64,000 nt of DNA, taken from positions 2,925,001 through 2,989,000 of the forward strand of contig WPIO01000050.1 in assembly GCA_009760855.2 (NCBI GenBank). Reading direction: 5' to 3'. The notes beneath the pieces are model-generated. The model searched no databases, had not been told where the DNA came from, and saw only the letters and a program-made list of their open reading frames with translations. This DNA is from Cristatella mucedo (lineage: Eukaryota > Bryozoa > Phylactolaemata > Cristatellidae). The translations under genes and the position numbers were made by a program. Below, one piece after another: positions 1 to 11,205 of the stretch (position 1 is its first letter; each line of letters starts with the position of its first letter).

Positions 1-939
1 TTGCACTCCGCCTAAGAAAGAAGCGAGCGCCGCTCGCTAGAAGAGCCGCCGCAGAAGCGACGCTGCGACGAACGAGCGCAGCCCCGCCGATCGATCGTGC
101 AGCGGCAATGGCAGCAAAAGGACAGCTCGCATCTTCGAGTTGGATGTGCCAATGCGCGCCGCGTCGCTCGAGCCGTCTCTCTTTAGTCGCGCAGAAACTG
201 CTGTGAAGCTCCGTTTATTCTGAGACGCGATTTGCTGTGCCCAGTTTTTATGTGCCACATTTTGGCAGAGCTAGAAGCTGTGAGCCTTTGGCGAGCCGCA
301 CTTAATGAGCCGTCTTTAATGATCTTTAAAATGCCGATGTCAAGAGAGCATCGTTTCTGTCTCAAGAATTACCGCCTCTTCAGCGGGAATAGACCTGGCT
401 AAAACGGTTACCCTTGCGTCAACTCAAAAAACTGGTCTTTTGGAAAAATAAACGGTATTCCCCAATATGGCTGGAGACTCGAAACGAGCGGCCGCAGAGC
501 GACAGAGCTGCGCTCGCACCGCTCAACATACCTTTCAAGGCCACGCTGATGTGAGAATGATAAAAACAAGTGTGCCCTTTGTGAAGTGCCCGCAATTAAT
601 TTTCAATCATTGCGCGCGGAAAGCATCGCAGCATGTACAGATGTACAGCACGTGGGTAGAAATCTATTCGTTTTTTTTCTTAAGGCATTTTAAAAGCGAC
701 CTATCAAAAAAATATTACTTTCTTTTCCAATGGCTAAAAAACTCTTGAGCAGACTGCCGTTGGCTTACTTTGAAGAAACGTGCCAAATGCTCGCGCCCAT
801 CGCGCGTGTGGCCTCGACGTCTGGCCTACGAAATCTCGATAGCGGAACCAGGAAGGGGTTCATCGGGTTTGCGGGAAGGGCTCAAGAAGATGGGTTCTCG
901 GCGATGAGCCTTTAGGGCCGTCCTCTTGGGGCCGTCCTC
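1..939. other. No recognisable feature
   Basis: I see no convincing gene or repeat here. The short open frames (for example 467-748 on plus) resemble no known protein and show no splice or codon structure. The stretch lies downstream of opsin B exon 3 on the minus strand, so it is probably intronic. Confidence 0.4.
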
Positions 940-1085
940 TCGCCCACGGATCTTTGCCCGGTGGTAAAAGACGCTCGCCACTCTTCACCACCCAGGGGTC
1001 GCGGGTTCGAGTCCTGCGGTGGGCGATCCTTCATTGCCGACTGCAAGCGTCGGCTATAGCCGTCATTTTTTATGCTAAATAAATG
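940..1085 (+). repeat. SINE-C copy (tRNA-derived SINE)
   Basis: A tRNA-like head carries a B-box-like string (GGTTCGAGTCC) at about 1003-1013. It is followed by the family body with the paired words 'ctgcaagcgtcgg' and 'ctatagccgtc'. The same body is clearest at 31858-32040 and 41215-41395. It does not fold as a complete tRNA, so it is read as a SINE. Confidence 0.65.
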
Positions 1086-1876
1086 GCGCTAGCAATTGAG
1101 TCGGTCTTAATGTTAAGCCCCGTAGCATCCTGCGCGATCGCAGCCAAAGGCGACGGCAGAAAGGGAGAACGGAGCGGGAATTGTTGAAACGCCGCGGGCG
1201 AGTGGCTGGCGACGTCAGTCGGAGATTTCCTCACCTCGGGAGCTTCCGAGCTGAAAGTGCCAAATCACAGTGAAACGACACGAAAATCTGACGCTTCAGG
1301 GACGCAGGGCACTGCAGAGGAACGAGCATTTCAGAGAGCCGCGCCCGTGCGAGACGCTTCTACGCGAGAACCTGACCTTGCGAGTGACGCGACCTTGAAC
1401 TCGACGCCCTAGCTTCGCGGGCAGCCAGCGAAATTAACGAAGTGGGCGTGACTCGGCTAGCTGCGGCAGCTGTAACGCTCACAAACGGCGAGCCTAACTG
1501 CTGAAAGGCTGTAACAGCGCGATCTGCGATCAAGCCTATTGGGGCGCAAGCCGGGACGCCGGCAGGAGTAACTTGCACTCCATACTCGAAGTCATGGAAC
1601 GTACGAACTAGTGATGTGCAACTACGTATCTTAACTCGCCCGAATTTTTCCAGTGTGCAGTACACCTAATTGTGCCGACTTTACTGTTTGGCCGTCCAGC
1701 GGCAGGAAGCTGCTTTGGAACAGGACGATTGGCTGGAACGATTGGCCTCGATTCCAGAACCAGAGAGACCACGGCAGCGCTACCGGCCGAGCCGATTTTA
1801 GCCCTTTCAGCGTCTGAAACCAGGTTTGTCTCGTCGTTATTGGATTTAGCGGCTAAGACTGTTGCTCTCGACGGTT
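1086..1876. other. No recognisable feature
   Basis: Unique-looking sequence. Open frames at 1360-1665 (minus) and 1672-1938 (plus) have no recognisable domain and the second runs into a LINE tail. Confidence 0.35.
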
Positions 1877-2143
1877 ATAATAATAATAATAATAATGCAC
1901 TTGATAAAGCGCACTCAGAGAACTCAATCTCTTTCTAGGCGCTTTACATCTGCTGCAAATGCAATTGAATGGTGAGTAATATCATGCTTGATAAACATGA
2001 ATAGCATGGTTAGGGGTGACATGCACAGGGTCAGCGTGCAAATGTGGTTAGTGGCAGCATGCACAGTGTCAGCACGCATTAGCACTTGAAGGACGAATCA
2101 CAGGGACCCACTAAATACTGTCCTAAATAGGGGTGTTTTTACT
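1877..2143 (-). mobile_element. LINE-A 3' end fragment
   Basis: Minus-strand, 5'-truncated copy. On plus it begins with (AAT)n, then the complement of the tail hairpin (GCACTTGATAAAGCGC...), then the 3' untranslated region shared with the copies at 5970, 15483, 19677 and 60030. It keeps only about 270 bases and no reverse transcriptase. Confidence 0.8.
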
Positions 2144-2214
2144 ATTAAGACTGTTACACTGCTACATTATTAAGATTATTCGCCCTCGACTATTAGGTTC
2201 GTTTCTTCGTTGTT

Positions 2215-2335
2215 AGATACATAGGAAAATTAGATATAGTTAGATATGGATATAGTTAGATATATATATAGTTAGATATAGATATAGTTAGATTTGGATA
2301 TAGTTAGACATAGTTATAGTTAGATATAGATATAG
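2215..2335. repeat. TAGATA-type microsatellite
   Basis: Imperfect tandem array of words such as 'tagatatagttagatata', AT-rich, about 120 bases. Confidence 0.8.
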
Positions 2336-2784
2336 CGGAAAGGAAGCTCCACCAAGGGACATTTTTTTATATATAGGGGCTGCAAAATCTTACCCTTTGG
2401 CAGAATTCCCGCATGAGACCTTGCGCCTCTCCTCGTCAAAGACGAGGCAAATAGCACAAATACGAAGTTTGCTCAAAGACGAAACTTGTACCCCAAAGTC
2501 AAAAGGCCAACTCTGCATGGCCTAATTTAGCTGCGGTACAAGTATCTAAGTGCTTCCCAATTTTTCCAACGGAAACTGTGTAGAATTATGCAGACTTGAA
2601 CATACAGCTGTACAGTATGGTAATCTAGTGACTGGCCATTTAGGAACAGGGCAGCTCCTCAATTTTCAGGGCAGATGATAGTTTGGCGCTGCCTAGCCTA
2701 TTCTTGAGGTTCGGCCTTTTCAGTTTCTGCAGCTACGCTTTACGTTTCTCTGACGTCAAATATATAGAGGTTATTCTACCGAAT
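2336..2784. other. No recognisable feature
   Basis: No gene or known repeat recognised. A short stem (CCTCGTC/GACGAGG) occurs near 2431. Confidence 0.3.
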
Positions 2785-2897
2785 GCGTATCGAAAGCCGC
2801 TCCGGCTTCGAGTGCGCTATACAAAACTCTCTTGCGTAGTACCAATGTAGTCTTTGTGGCTTTGCGGAGTTATAGACGGAGATATACATCTCTAAAA
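2785..2897 (+). mobile_element. LINE-B 3' end fragment
   Basis: Matches the terminal part of the long LINE-B copy ending near 43830: 'gcgtatcgaaagccgct', then 'tacaaaactctc', then 'ctttgcggagttat' and 'gacggagatatac'. Only the last 110 bases are present. Confidence 0.75.
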
Positions 2898-4292
2898 TGG
2901 GAAATAATTTTTTTGAGGAGCCGCGGGACCTTTTCGTGTGGATCTCGAAAAGGATACGAGACATCAAGAAAGACGAGGTTTGCTCTAACCCGCATCAGCC
3001 GCAGCCACCGATGCTAAAATATAAAATAGATTTTTTTTAAATCGATCGCTTTTAAAATGCCTTAAGAAAAACAAAAAAATTTCTACCCACATGCTTTACA
3101 TCTGTTGCTGCGATGCTTTCCGCATGCATTGATTGAAAATTCATTGCGGGCACTACACAAAGGGCACACTTGTTTCTATTATCCAGGCTGCTCCATTGGG
3201 CAGAGCAGGAAGCGACGCGTCTGCTCTGCTCTTCCAGCTCGTTCACTAGAAGCTGCTGCTGCTGCTGCTGCTACTACTAATTCGTGACTACAATCACTGG
3301 GCGCTAATCATCAATTTCCGATTGCCATCGGTCTCTCTAAGTGGCTTCAAATTCATTAGTCGACAATTTCTAGCCGATAGCCGGTCGTACTAATGGATCG
3401 AGCGGTTTCGCAGCACCGCGAATCCTGTCCAAACTCTGCACCCGCGAAGGTGCGCGTACATTCACGTTCTCTCATTAAATTTGGATTCAAAGTGCACTTG
3501 CCGTCCAGAATAATGCTGAAAGCGATGCGCGCTCTTTGAGCTGCCGCCTTTCGCTATTGCGCGGTCAGCACCTCTCCGCTCCCATCGCGGGTGCCCGAGG
3601 CACACGGGAAGGGATTTCTTCAGAGCGTCGCTTGGGCCGCCGCCGCCACCACCACCACCGCCGTCTTGCCGCCATCTTGCCGCCGTCTTGCCCCCGTCTT
3701 GCCCCCGTCGAACCTCATTGGAGCCAAAAAAAGAAGCCGCCGCAGCAGCCGCCGCCACGTCCAGCGGTGGCCATCGAAGGCACTAGGGGTCAAGCTAACA
3801 CAAGGTTGAAGTGGGTAAACAACCCTGTGACAAGCAGGCAGCTGCCGCGACGAAAGCAGAAAGCACTGCCGATCGACACGTCTTGCCGATCGCCGAGCGA
3901 GACTCAGCAACTTGGCGGCGGCGCGTGGCCGGCGCTGCGGCCGCGAGTATCTATTGGCAGGGCACTGGGCGGCGGCTCGGTGGATTTCTCCGGGGATCCG
4001 GATCCGGGGATCCGGATCCCCGGAGATCCGGATCTCCGAGGATCGGCGAGCGCAGCGAGCAGACAGCCGCCGCAGCGAATTGGACGCAACGAGCCAGAGC
4101 GACGCTCGCTTGACCGTCCGGACGGACGGACGAGCGAGCGTCGTTCTGGACGGCGACACGTCAGAGGTTTTGGTCAGAGGTTTCGTCGTCACGTCAGAGC
4201 TTTCGCCGTCAGGTCAGCCAGAGATCCCGACGGAAGACACAGGCGCAAGTTCTCGCAGAGGGTGGCGGGCAGGGCAGAGGGACTAGTCTTAC
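2898..4292. other. GC-rich intron-like stretch without recognised gene
   Basis: 3500-4290 is strongly GC-rich with overlapping long frames in several phases (for example 3536-4306 plus and 3620-4192 minus). None looks like a protein family; the compositional bias (GCC, CGC triplets) explains them. It contains the palindrome cluster at 3988-4040. Confidence 0.4.
3988..4040. repeat. Palindrome cluster with ATCCGGAT core
   Basis: Two adjacent perfect palindromes are visible: CCGGGGATCCGGATCCCCGG, then CGGAGATCCGGATCTCCG, with a further copy of the first half just upstream. This could extrude as a hairpin or cruciform. No function is known. Confidence 0.7.
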
Positions 4293-4400
4293 CTGTGAAC
4301 GGATGACATACGGCGATGTACCTAGCCACGGCGTACAGCGTGACCGCCATCAGGTTTTGCAAGCCGAAGAGAAAGGATACGAAGCTGTAGGCCAAGCAGC
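4293..4400 (-). CDS. Opsin B exon 3 (helix 3)
   Basis: 108 bp exon, acceptor 'acttttgcag' just above 4400 and donor 'gtaaga' below 4293. It enters and leaves in phase 1. It encodes the disulfide Cys at the start of helix 3 (bovine 110 position), a Tyr three residues later (bovine 113), and the helix-3 end AVARYIAVCHPF. The usual (D/E)RY reads A-R-Y here. Arg falls exactly 25 residues after the Cys, as in rhodopsin (110 to 135), so the alignment is firm. Length and phase are identical to opsin A exon 3 (49223-49330). It is read as the same gene as the exons at 6931 and 18885. Confidence 0.88.
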
Positions 4401-4739
4401 CTGCAAAAGTATTGTTCGCACACTATATGTACCTAAACCCTAAAAAGACGCTCGTGAAATTTAAGTCGTCGCCGCAGCGTTGCATCGAGAGCGCTCCGCT
4501 CCGAGGCCCACGCCCCTTCACAGTGGGCGGCATCGGGCGAAAGCGGAAGTGTCGCCGCTTCAGCCTCCGCTGTTGCTTTTAAAACTGGAGCAAAGCCAAG
4601 GCTCAGACTTGCCGTCTTGGTTCTCTGGACATCGCTTAAACGTTTGTTGATATCTATAGAAGAATGGCTCCTGAGACGGTGGCTGTACACTCACAGAAGT
4701 GCTGACGGATTAGCCCTGACTGAAACTTACTTGCTAGAT

Positions 4740-5969
4740 TCTTCCACAAGCGTATGTTCTCACCCCCCCCCCCTATTAGTGCCGAATCCTGCTCATCTGA
4801 TCATATGCCGATCTCGTTCAATCTACTGTGTGCGCCCTCCTCTGCATCCAAAATCAGTGAATCGCAAAACCTTAAGATTCTTGACATCGATGCTGTAAGA
4901 GCGAAAATATGTTCTTCGCCCTTGCTGCTTAAGCCCCCATCCGACCTGTCGTCATAGAATGGCTACGATGACAGGTATAATGGTAGAATGACACAACACA
5001 ACACGTTCGCTGATGTGCTTAGCGAGTTTGCACCACTGACTAAGTGAAATGTGCGCCCTCGCCCAGACAGCCTATTGTTTACCGCAGACATTAAACTAGC
5101 TAGGTCTACTAAGCACAAGCTTGAGAAAGCATGTAAAAGATAAGGAAAGATTGACCTCTATCGTCAGCCATACGAAGACTATTTTAGATCATACCAGACG
5201 ATCCTAGCAAAGGCCAAGTCTAGCTTCTACAAAAGTAGTGTTGAATAACAGATGAGCAATCCAAAGATACTGTTTTCTACCATCAACAATATCCTTAACC
5301 ACGCCGAGGTTTTTCCTTCCCTTGTGATTCTTGTGGTAACCTGATCGGCAAGCACAATCTAGGTTGTCACTGCTATGCAGGCGACATTCAAGTTATACCT
5401 TTAATTTGATCCCTCCCAGCCCTCAAGCAGTCACATCCTCTACAGACCCTTGCTGCACGTAGCGAGAGCATCCGCACATGGAATGCCGACAAAACCGACC
5501 GACTAGACCAACTGGACAAACTAAGTGTGATTCCCAAATTAGAAAACCTAACGCTCAGAATCTGCTCCGCCAGAACATTTCTTGTTGAATCTGCACGAAA
5601 TCTGGGTGTCCTGATTTAAAGTGACCTTTCATTAGAAAACTGAATCAGCTCACTCGACAGTCAAGTCTGCCTTCTTTCATCTTCATAACATTGCTAAAAC
5701 TCAGGGCTTGCTTAGACAAGGATACTGCATCGAAATTGGTCCATGCATTTGTGACATTCCATCTTGGCTTACGTAACTTACTGTTTGCTGGTCAACCGGC
5801 CTACGCAATCAGGTCCTTACAGTTGGTGCAAAACTCGGCAGCTAGGCTCTTTGGTCTTGAGCATTGCAGTTGCCACATCGCACCCCTTTTCGCCAACCTG
5901 CACTGGCTACCAATCAAGCAGCGTATCGGCTTACTTTTAGGTCCCTTCATTCTCCGGCTTTTCCCTTAA
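4740..5969 (+). mobile_element. LINE-A copy, degenerate and internally deleted
   Basis: Begins in the linker between endonuclease and reverse transcriptase (similar to 50450-50640), then jumps to the end of the RT region. At 5691-5969 it encodes the family's C-terminal part (LDKDTASKLVHAFVTFHLG, then LQLVQNSAARLF). Much of the RT core is missing, and stops and frameshifts are frequent. The copy is cut at 5969 by an opposite-strand LINE-A copy. Confidence 0.75.
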
Positions 5970-6493
5970 TAATAATAATAATAATAATAATATTGCACTT
6001 GATAAAGCGCCCTCAGAGAACTTAATCTCTCTCTAGGCGCTTTACGTTTGCTGCAAAGTGATGCGCAATAGAATAGTAAGTAAAATCATGCTTGAAAAAC
6101 AAACAAAATGAATAACATGGTTAGGGGTTACATGCACTGGGTCAGCATGCAAATGTGGTTAGTGGCAGCATGAACAGTGTCAGCACGCATAAGCACATCG
6201 AGGACGAATCACAAGGACCCACTAAATGCTGTCCTAAATAGGTATGTTTTTAAGTTTCTTTTAAATGTGGTCAGGTCAGGGGATGTTCTGATGCAGGTCG
6301 GGAGGGAGTTCCAGGCTGTGGGAGCATACGAGCTAAATGCACGGTCTCCAAAGGATTTAAGGTTTGTACGAGGTATTTCTAGACTGTTGGATTCCGAAAA
6401 GCGAGTGGTTTGATGCTTTGCCTGATGGGGTAGTATATCTGAAAGATAGGCTGGAGCCATAGAATGAAGAGACCTAAAAGTGAGCGACAAAAC
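5970..6493 (-). mobile_element. LINE-A 3' fragment
   Basis: Minus-strand copy with (ATT)n tail, tail hairpin and 3' untranslated region. A clean 93-residue C-terminal frame at 6490-6209 contains LTFRSLHSMAPAYLSDILP and ends KRNLKTYLFRTAF. It abuts the previous plus-strand copy at its ATT tail, so it probably inserted into it. Confidence 0.85.
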
Positions 6494-6930
6494 CTCTTAT
6501 CATAACTGCACCTCGAGTGTTTGAATGAACTGTTTACTAAGTGGTTACTTATTTTCAGCCACTGTATAATAGGCCAATCTTTATATAGACACCTTGCTTG
6601 AGATTGGACTGCCTGAAAATATCCACGTGCTCCTCATCGCGATAAGATAGAATGATTTAGTGTCTGATGGTTCGGCTGGATTTCGACCAAGCTTACAGCA
6701 CCTAGTTCTTCATTTTAGTTGAAAAAATACAGAGCAGCCGAAGACCTTAGCGTGAGGAGAGAGCACCTTAAACTTGAGGAGTGAGCATCTTAAACACTGG
6801 GCCAAACCGGCAATCGGTCTCGTCCCTGTCCACGATTGGCTCGCTACAGGGCAAACGGCATCGCGCTCAGCGGGTGCATGAGTAGCTGAGTCGCGATCTC
6901 CCGCGACCTCGCAGAGCAGTGAATAGCTAC
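6494..6930. other. Opsin B intron 2, no recognised feature
   Basis: Intronic sequence between exon 2 and a LINE-A fragment. Nothing recognised. Confidence 0.4.
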
Positions 6931-7113
6931 CTGCGTTGTAGAAGAGCCATCTCTCAGCGAACAGGGAGCTGATGGCGAACGGAAACGTTGACAAAACGAG
7001 GCATATGTCGGAGATGCTGATGTTTACTACCAGCAGGTCATCGCGACGCACGCCCCTATTACACCGGAGGAGTATCGTGAGGCTGAGCGTGTTCATTACC
7101 AGGCTAAATGTAC
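6931..7113 (-). CDS. Opsin B exon 2 (helices 1-2)
   Basis: 183 bp exon between acceptor 'tggcattgcag' (above 7113) and donor 'gtagct' (below 6931), phase 1 on both sides. It encodes the rest of helix 1 (TFSLVMNTLSLTILL, with the conserved helix-1 Asn), a basic first loop (RCNRGVRRDD), helix 2 (VVNISISDICLVLSTFPFA, with the conserved Asp) and the first extracellular loop ending AERWLFYNAG, the usual W-F-G-like signature before helix 3. Its length equals that of opsin A exon 2 and the two align without gaps. No stop or frameshift is seen. Confidence 0.88.
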
Positions 7114-7994
7114 CTGCAATGCCATCAATTTCTCAGAAACGAGCGGCAGCAGTGAATGGCAGGCAGATCAGCGGCGGACAAAAGAGCTCGTTCGGGTGCT
7201 TGAAACTACTACTACTACTGGGGCGTCTCAGCTCCTCCGCCAATTAGTAGCCAAACAGGCCAATTAGTAGGCGCAACAACAGCTTGGAAAGCCTTTGGCG
7301 AGTTCTTGAACGCATGCGAACGCTTCCTCGCACTAACACGCGAAAACACGTACCCACACGCCACGCTCACACTTGAGCTCGCGTAGACACAAACAAATGC
7401 TCATGGACGAGTTTTTTCTTGAGCTCGTATATTCTCTCCTTATGCACTTCCGGGCGGAGGTTTCCTTCCAGCCCAAGGCAGCGACGAGAAGCCATTACTG
7501 GGCAACGTAGCGAAGGGACGACCGGGAACAGAATTTGCATTGGAATCTCGAGAAATCTCGAGTGACTGCTGGTGACCAGCCTGCAGTAAAACTCATTAAC
7601 CGCTAACGGTACATCTCATGTAACATGTCGATCTCACTCGAAAGTCGATCTCCCGAAGACGAGAGGACCTCACCTGCTTGCTAAGGGCAACGAGTAAGGT
7701 GCCTGCTGGTTTAATATACGTTCTATTAAATTGCAACTCAGTAATACTACAGTTGGTATTAATAAGTCTCTGTAAGTCAAATAGTAGGCTCCCAGGCTCA
7801 GGAACTGCCTATAATGAGATATAGTTTTCCTTGGGCTTTTATGAATGTATTATTGTTATTATTGCCATCATCTCTATCACCTAATATAATAATTATTATT
7901 ATCAATGTTACGACTATATTGAGCACCGACAAAGCACCCAGCAATTGATTCGCCATTTATTTTGAGTCACCCTCTTTGGCACCAATGGCACTGC
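7114..7994. other. Opsin B intron 1, no recognised feature
   Basis: No gene, RNA or known repeat recognised, apart from AT-rich ATT/TAT words near 7850-7920 that resemble worn LINE tails. Confidence 0.35.
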
Positions 7995-8417
7995 CAACAT
8001 AATGTAATGTATCTCCGTCAGTTACTCCACAAAGTCATAAAGGCCATGTGGGTGTTACGTAGGAGAGTTTTGCATAGCGCACTCACAGCCTAAGCGGCTT
8101 TCGGTACGCATTCGGTAGCTAACAGACTTCGTCTCACGCAACAAAGAGAAAGTGGGAAGCATAGCAGAGTCAGGAGAGCAGTTGAGGTAGTGAGTAGCAT
8201 AGAAGTAGCAGTTCAGGGCCGCTGAAAAAGATGTGCCATAGTCGGCAGTTGGAGAGTAGTTGTCGTTGCGTAAGAATTGTGGAAGCGAGTTCCACAGTCT
8301 AGGACCTGCAGAGCTAAAGCTTCTGTCGCCAACTGTCTTTAAGCGGAGAAATGGGACAGCTAATTTATTGTCCACACAGGACCTGAGGGCGCGAACTGGC
8401 TGAAACGGATGCAGCAT
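7995..8417 (-). mobile_element. LINE-B 3' fragment
   Basis: The minus frame 8417-8055 encodes the LINE-B C-terminus (FQPVRALRSCVDNKLAVPFL, then LKTVGDRSFSSAGPRLWNSL), which matches 43430-43600. The 3' end carries the 'gacggagatacat'-type terminus in complement near 8000. Confidence 0.85.
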
Positions 8418-8930
8418 GAACTCACCGCCTAATTAGTAGTAGACCGCCTGTTTAAAGCATTGCCGACCTTGGCTCGCATGTTCGCACGCCAACGCCGAGG
8501 GTGCATCGCGATTGAGCAGGCAGCGACAACCTCAGGAGATTTCTCCTGGGCCATGTAATGTTTTTTATCTCCGTCTGTAACTCCGTAAATCCACGAGGAA
8601 TACGCGGATTTTACACTGGAGTTTTCTATGGTGCACTCAGAGATCGAGTGCCCTTCGGTCTTCATACGGTCCTGCTGCTGAGCGCCCATTCACAACTCTC
8701 TAGTGGATTCACCTCGCGATTAGCCGAATAATAAAGCACACCGTCACGAGCTGCCATTACAGACTGGGAGTGGACACTAGGTTCTGGCTCATCACTGTCG
8801 GCTAATAACGCCTAGTTAAAATATTAACAGCAATAATAATTATAATGTTAATAGTAAGAAGAAGGAATCTATATCAAGCCTCTGAATAGCTGCATTTCTT
8901 TCTAGGCACTTTATAAAAGCTTCACAGGAA

Positions 8931-9036
8931 GCTTAATAATAATAATAATAATAATTCACTTAATAAAGCGCCCTCAGAGAACTTAATCTCTCTCTAGGCA
9001 CTTTACATTTGCTGTAAAGTGAAATCCAATCGCTTA
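8931..9036 (-). mobile_element. LINE-A tail insertion with target duplication
   Basis: About 96 bases of LINE-A 3' end (ATT tail plus hairpin) are present here and absent from the right arm. The plus-strand word GCTTA lies on both sides (8931-8935 and 9032-9036), while the empty site in the right arm has it once. This is a clean insertion after the inverted duplication formed. Confidence 0.85.
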
Positions 9037-9114
9037 TCAGTTTGTTAGTGGTGATAGCATGTGTATCGGTGTCACTACGTTTAAGCACACGTAAAGCTTA
9101 GCCAATCGAACGGC

Positions 9115-9275
9115 TTCATATATGTATAGCTTCGGAAGAGCCTTAAAGGTTACTACCACCGATTGACGTGGGTAATAAAGCGTTGCCCACTGCCAGGCTC
9201 GAACCCACGAACCGAGTCATGTAGAGCGAGAGCCCTTTGCCCCTCGACCAAGACCCGTGGGCAAAGAGAATTCAC
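9115..9275 (-). repeat. SINE-C copy in left arm
   Basis: Minus-strand SINE with B-box complement 'ctcgaacccacga' at about 9198 and body complement 'ttcggaagagccttaaagg'. Its partner is at 14480-14605 in the other arm. Confidence 0.65.
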
Positions 9276-9540
9276 ACGGACTCAGCACATGCAGTGAAGT
9301 GCACGTGCCTGTTCAGACATTTTTAAAATGCCTCCAAGGCAAGGGGGATGCCGTGACGTCAGTCGATGGTGAGTTTCAGGCCTAGAAAGCATACGAACCG
9401 AAAGACGAGATCTTTAAAGAATGTTCAGCGATTTAGAGGCAGCGCTAAGCGACTTGAGTGGGAAGAGGCGGCGGTGCTTTTCCAAGTCAGATTGGTATAG
9501 GTGGGTCAGAGCAAGAGAGTGAAGAGGCCTAAAAGTGAAT

Positions 9541-10110
9541 TCCAAACCAGTGAGTTTGATACTCTGTTTGACGAGGTGCCAGTGCGGATATGTGAGAAAT
9601 GTTGAATGTGGGTAAGAATAATAATAACACTTGTTAAAGCCCCCTCCCCTCAGAGAACTCAATATCTGTCTAGGCACTTTACATTTTCTGAGTATTGTGG
9701 CGTTCGCGACAGGAATGCCTAGCTGCAGAAGATTTACACCAACCGTATTCGCTAGCTGCACAGGCCGGACGACCTGCAAGTAGTGAGCTACAGAATTCGA
9801 GACGAGATGTCACAAATGCATATGCCAACTTCAATGCGATATCTCTTGTCTGCTCAGACACAAATTTTTTTGCGATGCTTCACATTCATGCAAGTAAGCA
9901 GACTTAACTGTGGAGCTGAATTGGTCGTGTAGGATAAGGTCACATTGCCTGTAGTTGCCATAGAATAGATTATACTCGGGCCCGTTTTGAGGTTGACTTT
10001 TCCGATTTCTGAGTAGAACTAGATTTTCCCTTTGAGCTAGTGTGTCGGTGTATCTTCATTCAATTTAAGAAAGTTTGCTGCCATCAAGGACCAGGGTTGG
10101 CAATATATGC
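9541..10110 (-). mobile_element. LINE-A fragment with nested tail
   Basis: Minus-strand remains of the LINE-A C-terminal region (QLANTV-like and YAFVTSRLEF words) continue from the left arm up to about 10110. A second (ATT)/hairpin tail at about 9617-9700 interrupts it, so a short LINE-A 3' end is nested in it. Confidence 0.65.
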
Positions 10111-10189
10111 AGCGAGCGAGAGTCGAGAGAGTCCAACGCGATAGAAGGCAGGAAAGGATCGACTCACAGGTAGATCATTTAGCGGGTTC

Positions 10190-10452
10190 TTGTGATCCGT
10201 TCTTTTTAGCAATAATAATCATATATTCTTCTTTGCTTATGCGTGCCGATACTGTGCCTGCTGGTACAAAGCATATCTACACGATGACCCTGTGTGTGCA
10301 TGTCACATCTAACAATTGTAGGCTTGATGAAATTGCGAATGCTACCACGAATCATGTGATCATGCTTTCTATACAGCATCTGTAAAATTCCTAGAAAGAG
10401 ATTCAGTTATCTGAGAGCGCTGAACAAATTTATCATTATTATTATTATTACT
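10190..10452 (+). mobile_element. LINE-A 3' end fragment
   Basis: Plus-strand 3' untranslated region ('gtgatccgttc', 'gtgccgatactgtgc', 'catgtcacatc') followed by a worn tail hairpin and (ATT)n. Confidence 0.75.
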
Positions 10453-11049
10453 TTTATGGATCGTGTTTTAGAAATGAAAGCCTGAATTGTGCTTGGCAAT
10501 TATAATGGCAAGAGGCCGAATGTTGAATGTGAATAGAAGTAGACCAAGCACGGGTCGCTTGGGTACCGCGTCCTTCAGTGGTTCATCGGACGGTGGCTTT
10601 TGTGTCTTGATACCAATGCTATTTACCACGTTACCAACCACCAGAACTACGCATATCTAAACGGCCGGCTACTAGTGTCATCGTGTTTGGTTTAGCACGC
10701 CGGCCTACGCGCGATTACTGCTTGCTTGTGCGTGTTTGATACCCTGCATGTAGTACCACTTGGTTATTGATCTCTTGCATACAGTTTTAAGACACCTTGC
10801 TAGAGATTGAGTTCCCTCAAGGGTGTCATACAAGCGAACTACTATTGGTACTATGTTTAATCTGTTTAATTAAAGATTATTTCACTTATCTGCTTTCTTA
10901 AGTGTACGTGGGCAGGTTATCCCTATGGCCCGCAGCCACAGGATAATACGGTTAGGGCGCGGGGGGGGGGGGAGGGGTTCTTACCAAGTCTAAAATATTG
11001 CCGTGCTCAACCATGCCTTGTCCACCTATTACATGTTAGCGGATTAACA
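10453..11049. other. Opsin B intron 1, no recognised feature
   Basis: Only a short G run near 10961 stands out. No gene seen. Confidence 0.35.
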
Positions 11050-11205
11050 GCCTAAGTTATATAGCGGCAGAAGAGCCTTAATGGCTATCCCCACCGCTTG
11101 CAATAAACAGTACAGGATTGCACACTGGAGGACTCGAACCCACGACCCGGGTCGTGAAGAGCGAGCTCTTTAACTCATGGGCGAAGACCCTGGGGCAACA
11201 TGTGT
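11050..11205 (-). repeat. SINE-C copy
   Basis: Complement of the SINE-C body ('cggcagaagagccttaatgg', 'ccccaccgcttgcaa') and tRNA-like head ('gactcgaacccacgacc'). Confidence 0.65.

Larger units (their letters stand above)
8459..9540. repeat. Left arm of a ~1 kb inverted duplication
   Basis: Reads as the reverse complement of 14200-15168. Shared landmarks run in opposite order: the frame starting QQQDRMKTEGHSISEC, 'gcgattagccgaataataaa', the SINE-C piece, 'catgcagtgaagtgcacgtg' and the LINE-A piece. The arms are mosaics of LINE-B tail, SINE-C and LINE-A. The left arm holds one extra LINE-A tail insertion (8936-9031) that the right arm lacks. Both arms lie within opsin B intron 1. Confidence 0.85.

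Noticed and set aside
1-4292. Missing opsin B exons 4 and 5
   Set aside because: I looked on the minus strand for an EPFGT-like loop, a CWxP helix and the lysine/NPxxY helix and found none; they should lie left of the window.
3536-4306. 256-codon frame in a GC-rich stretch
   Set aside because: Compositional frame with no recognisable domain, overlapped by equally long frames on both strands; opsin B exon 3 lies just beside it on the other strand.
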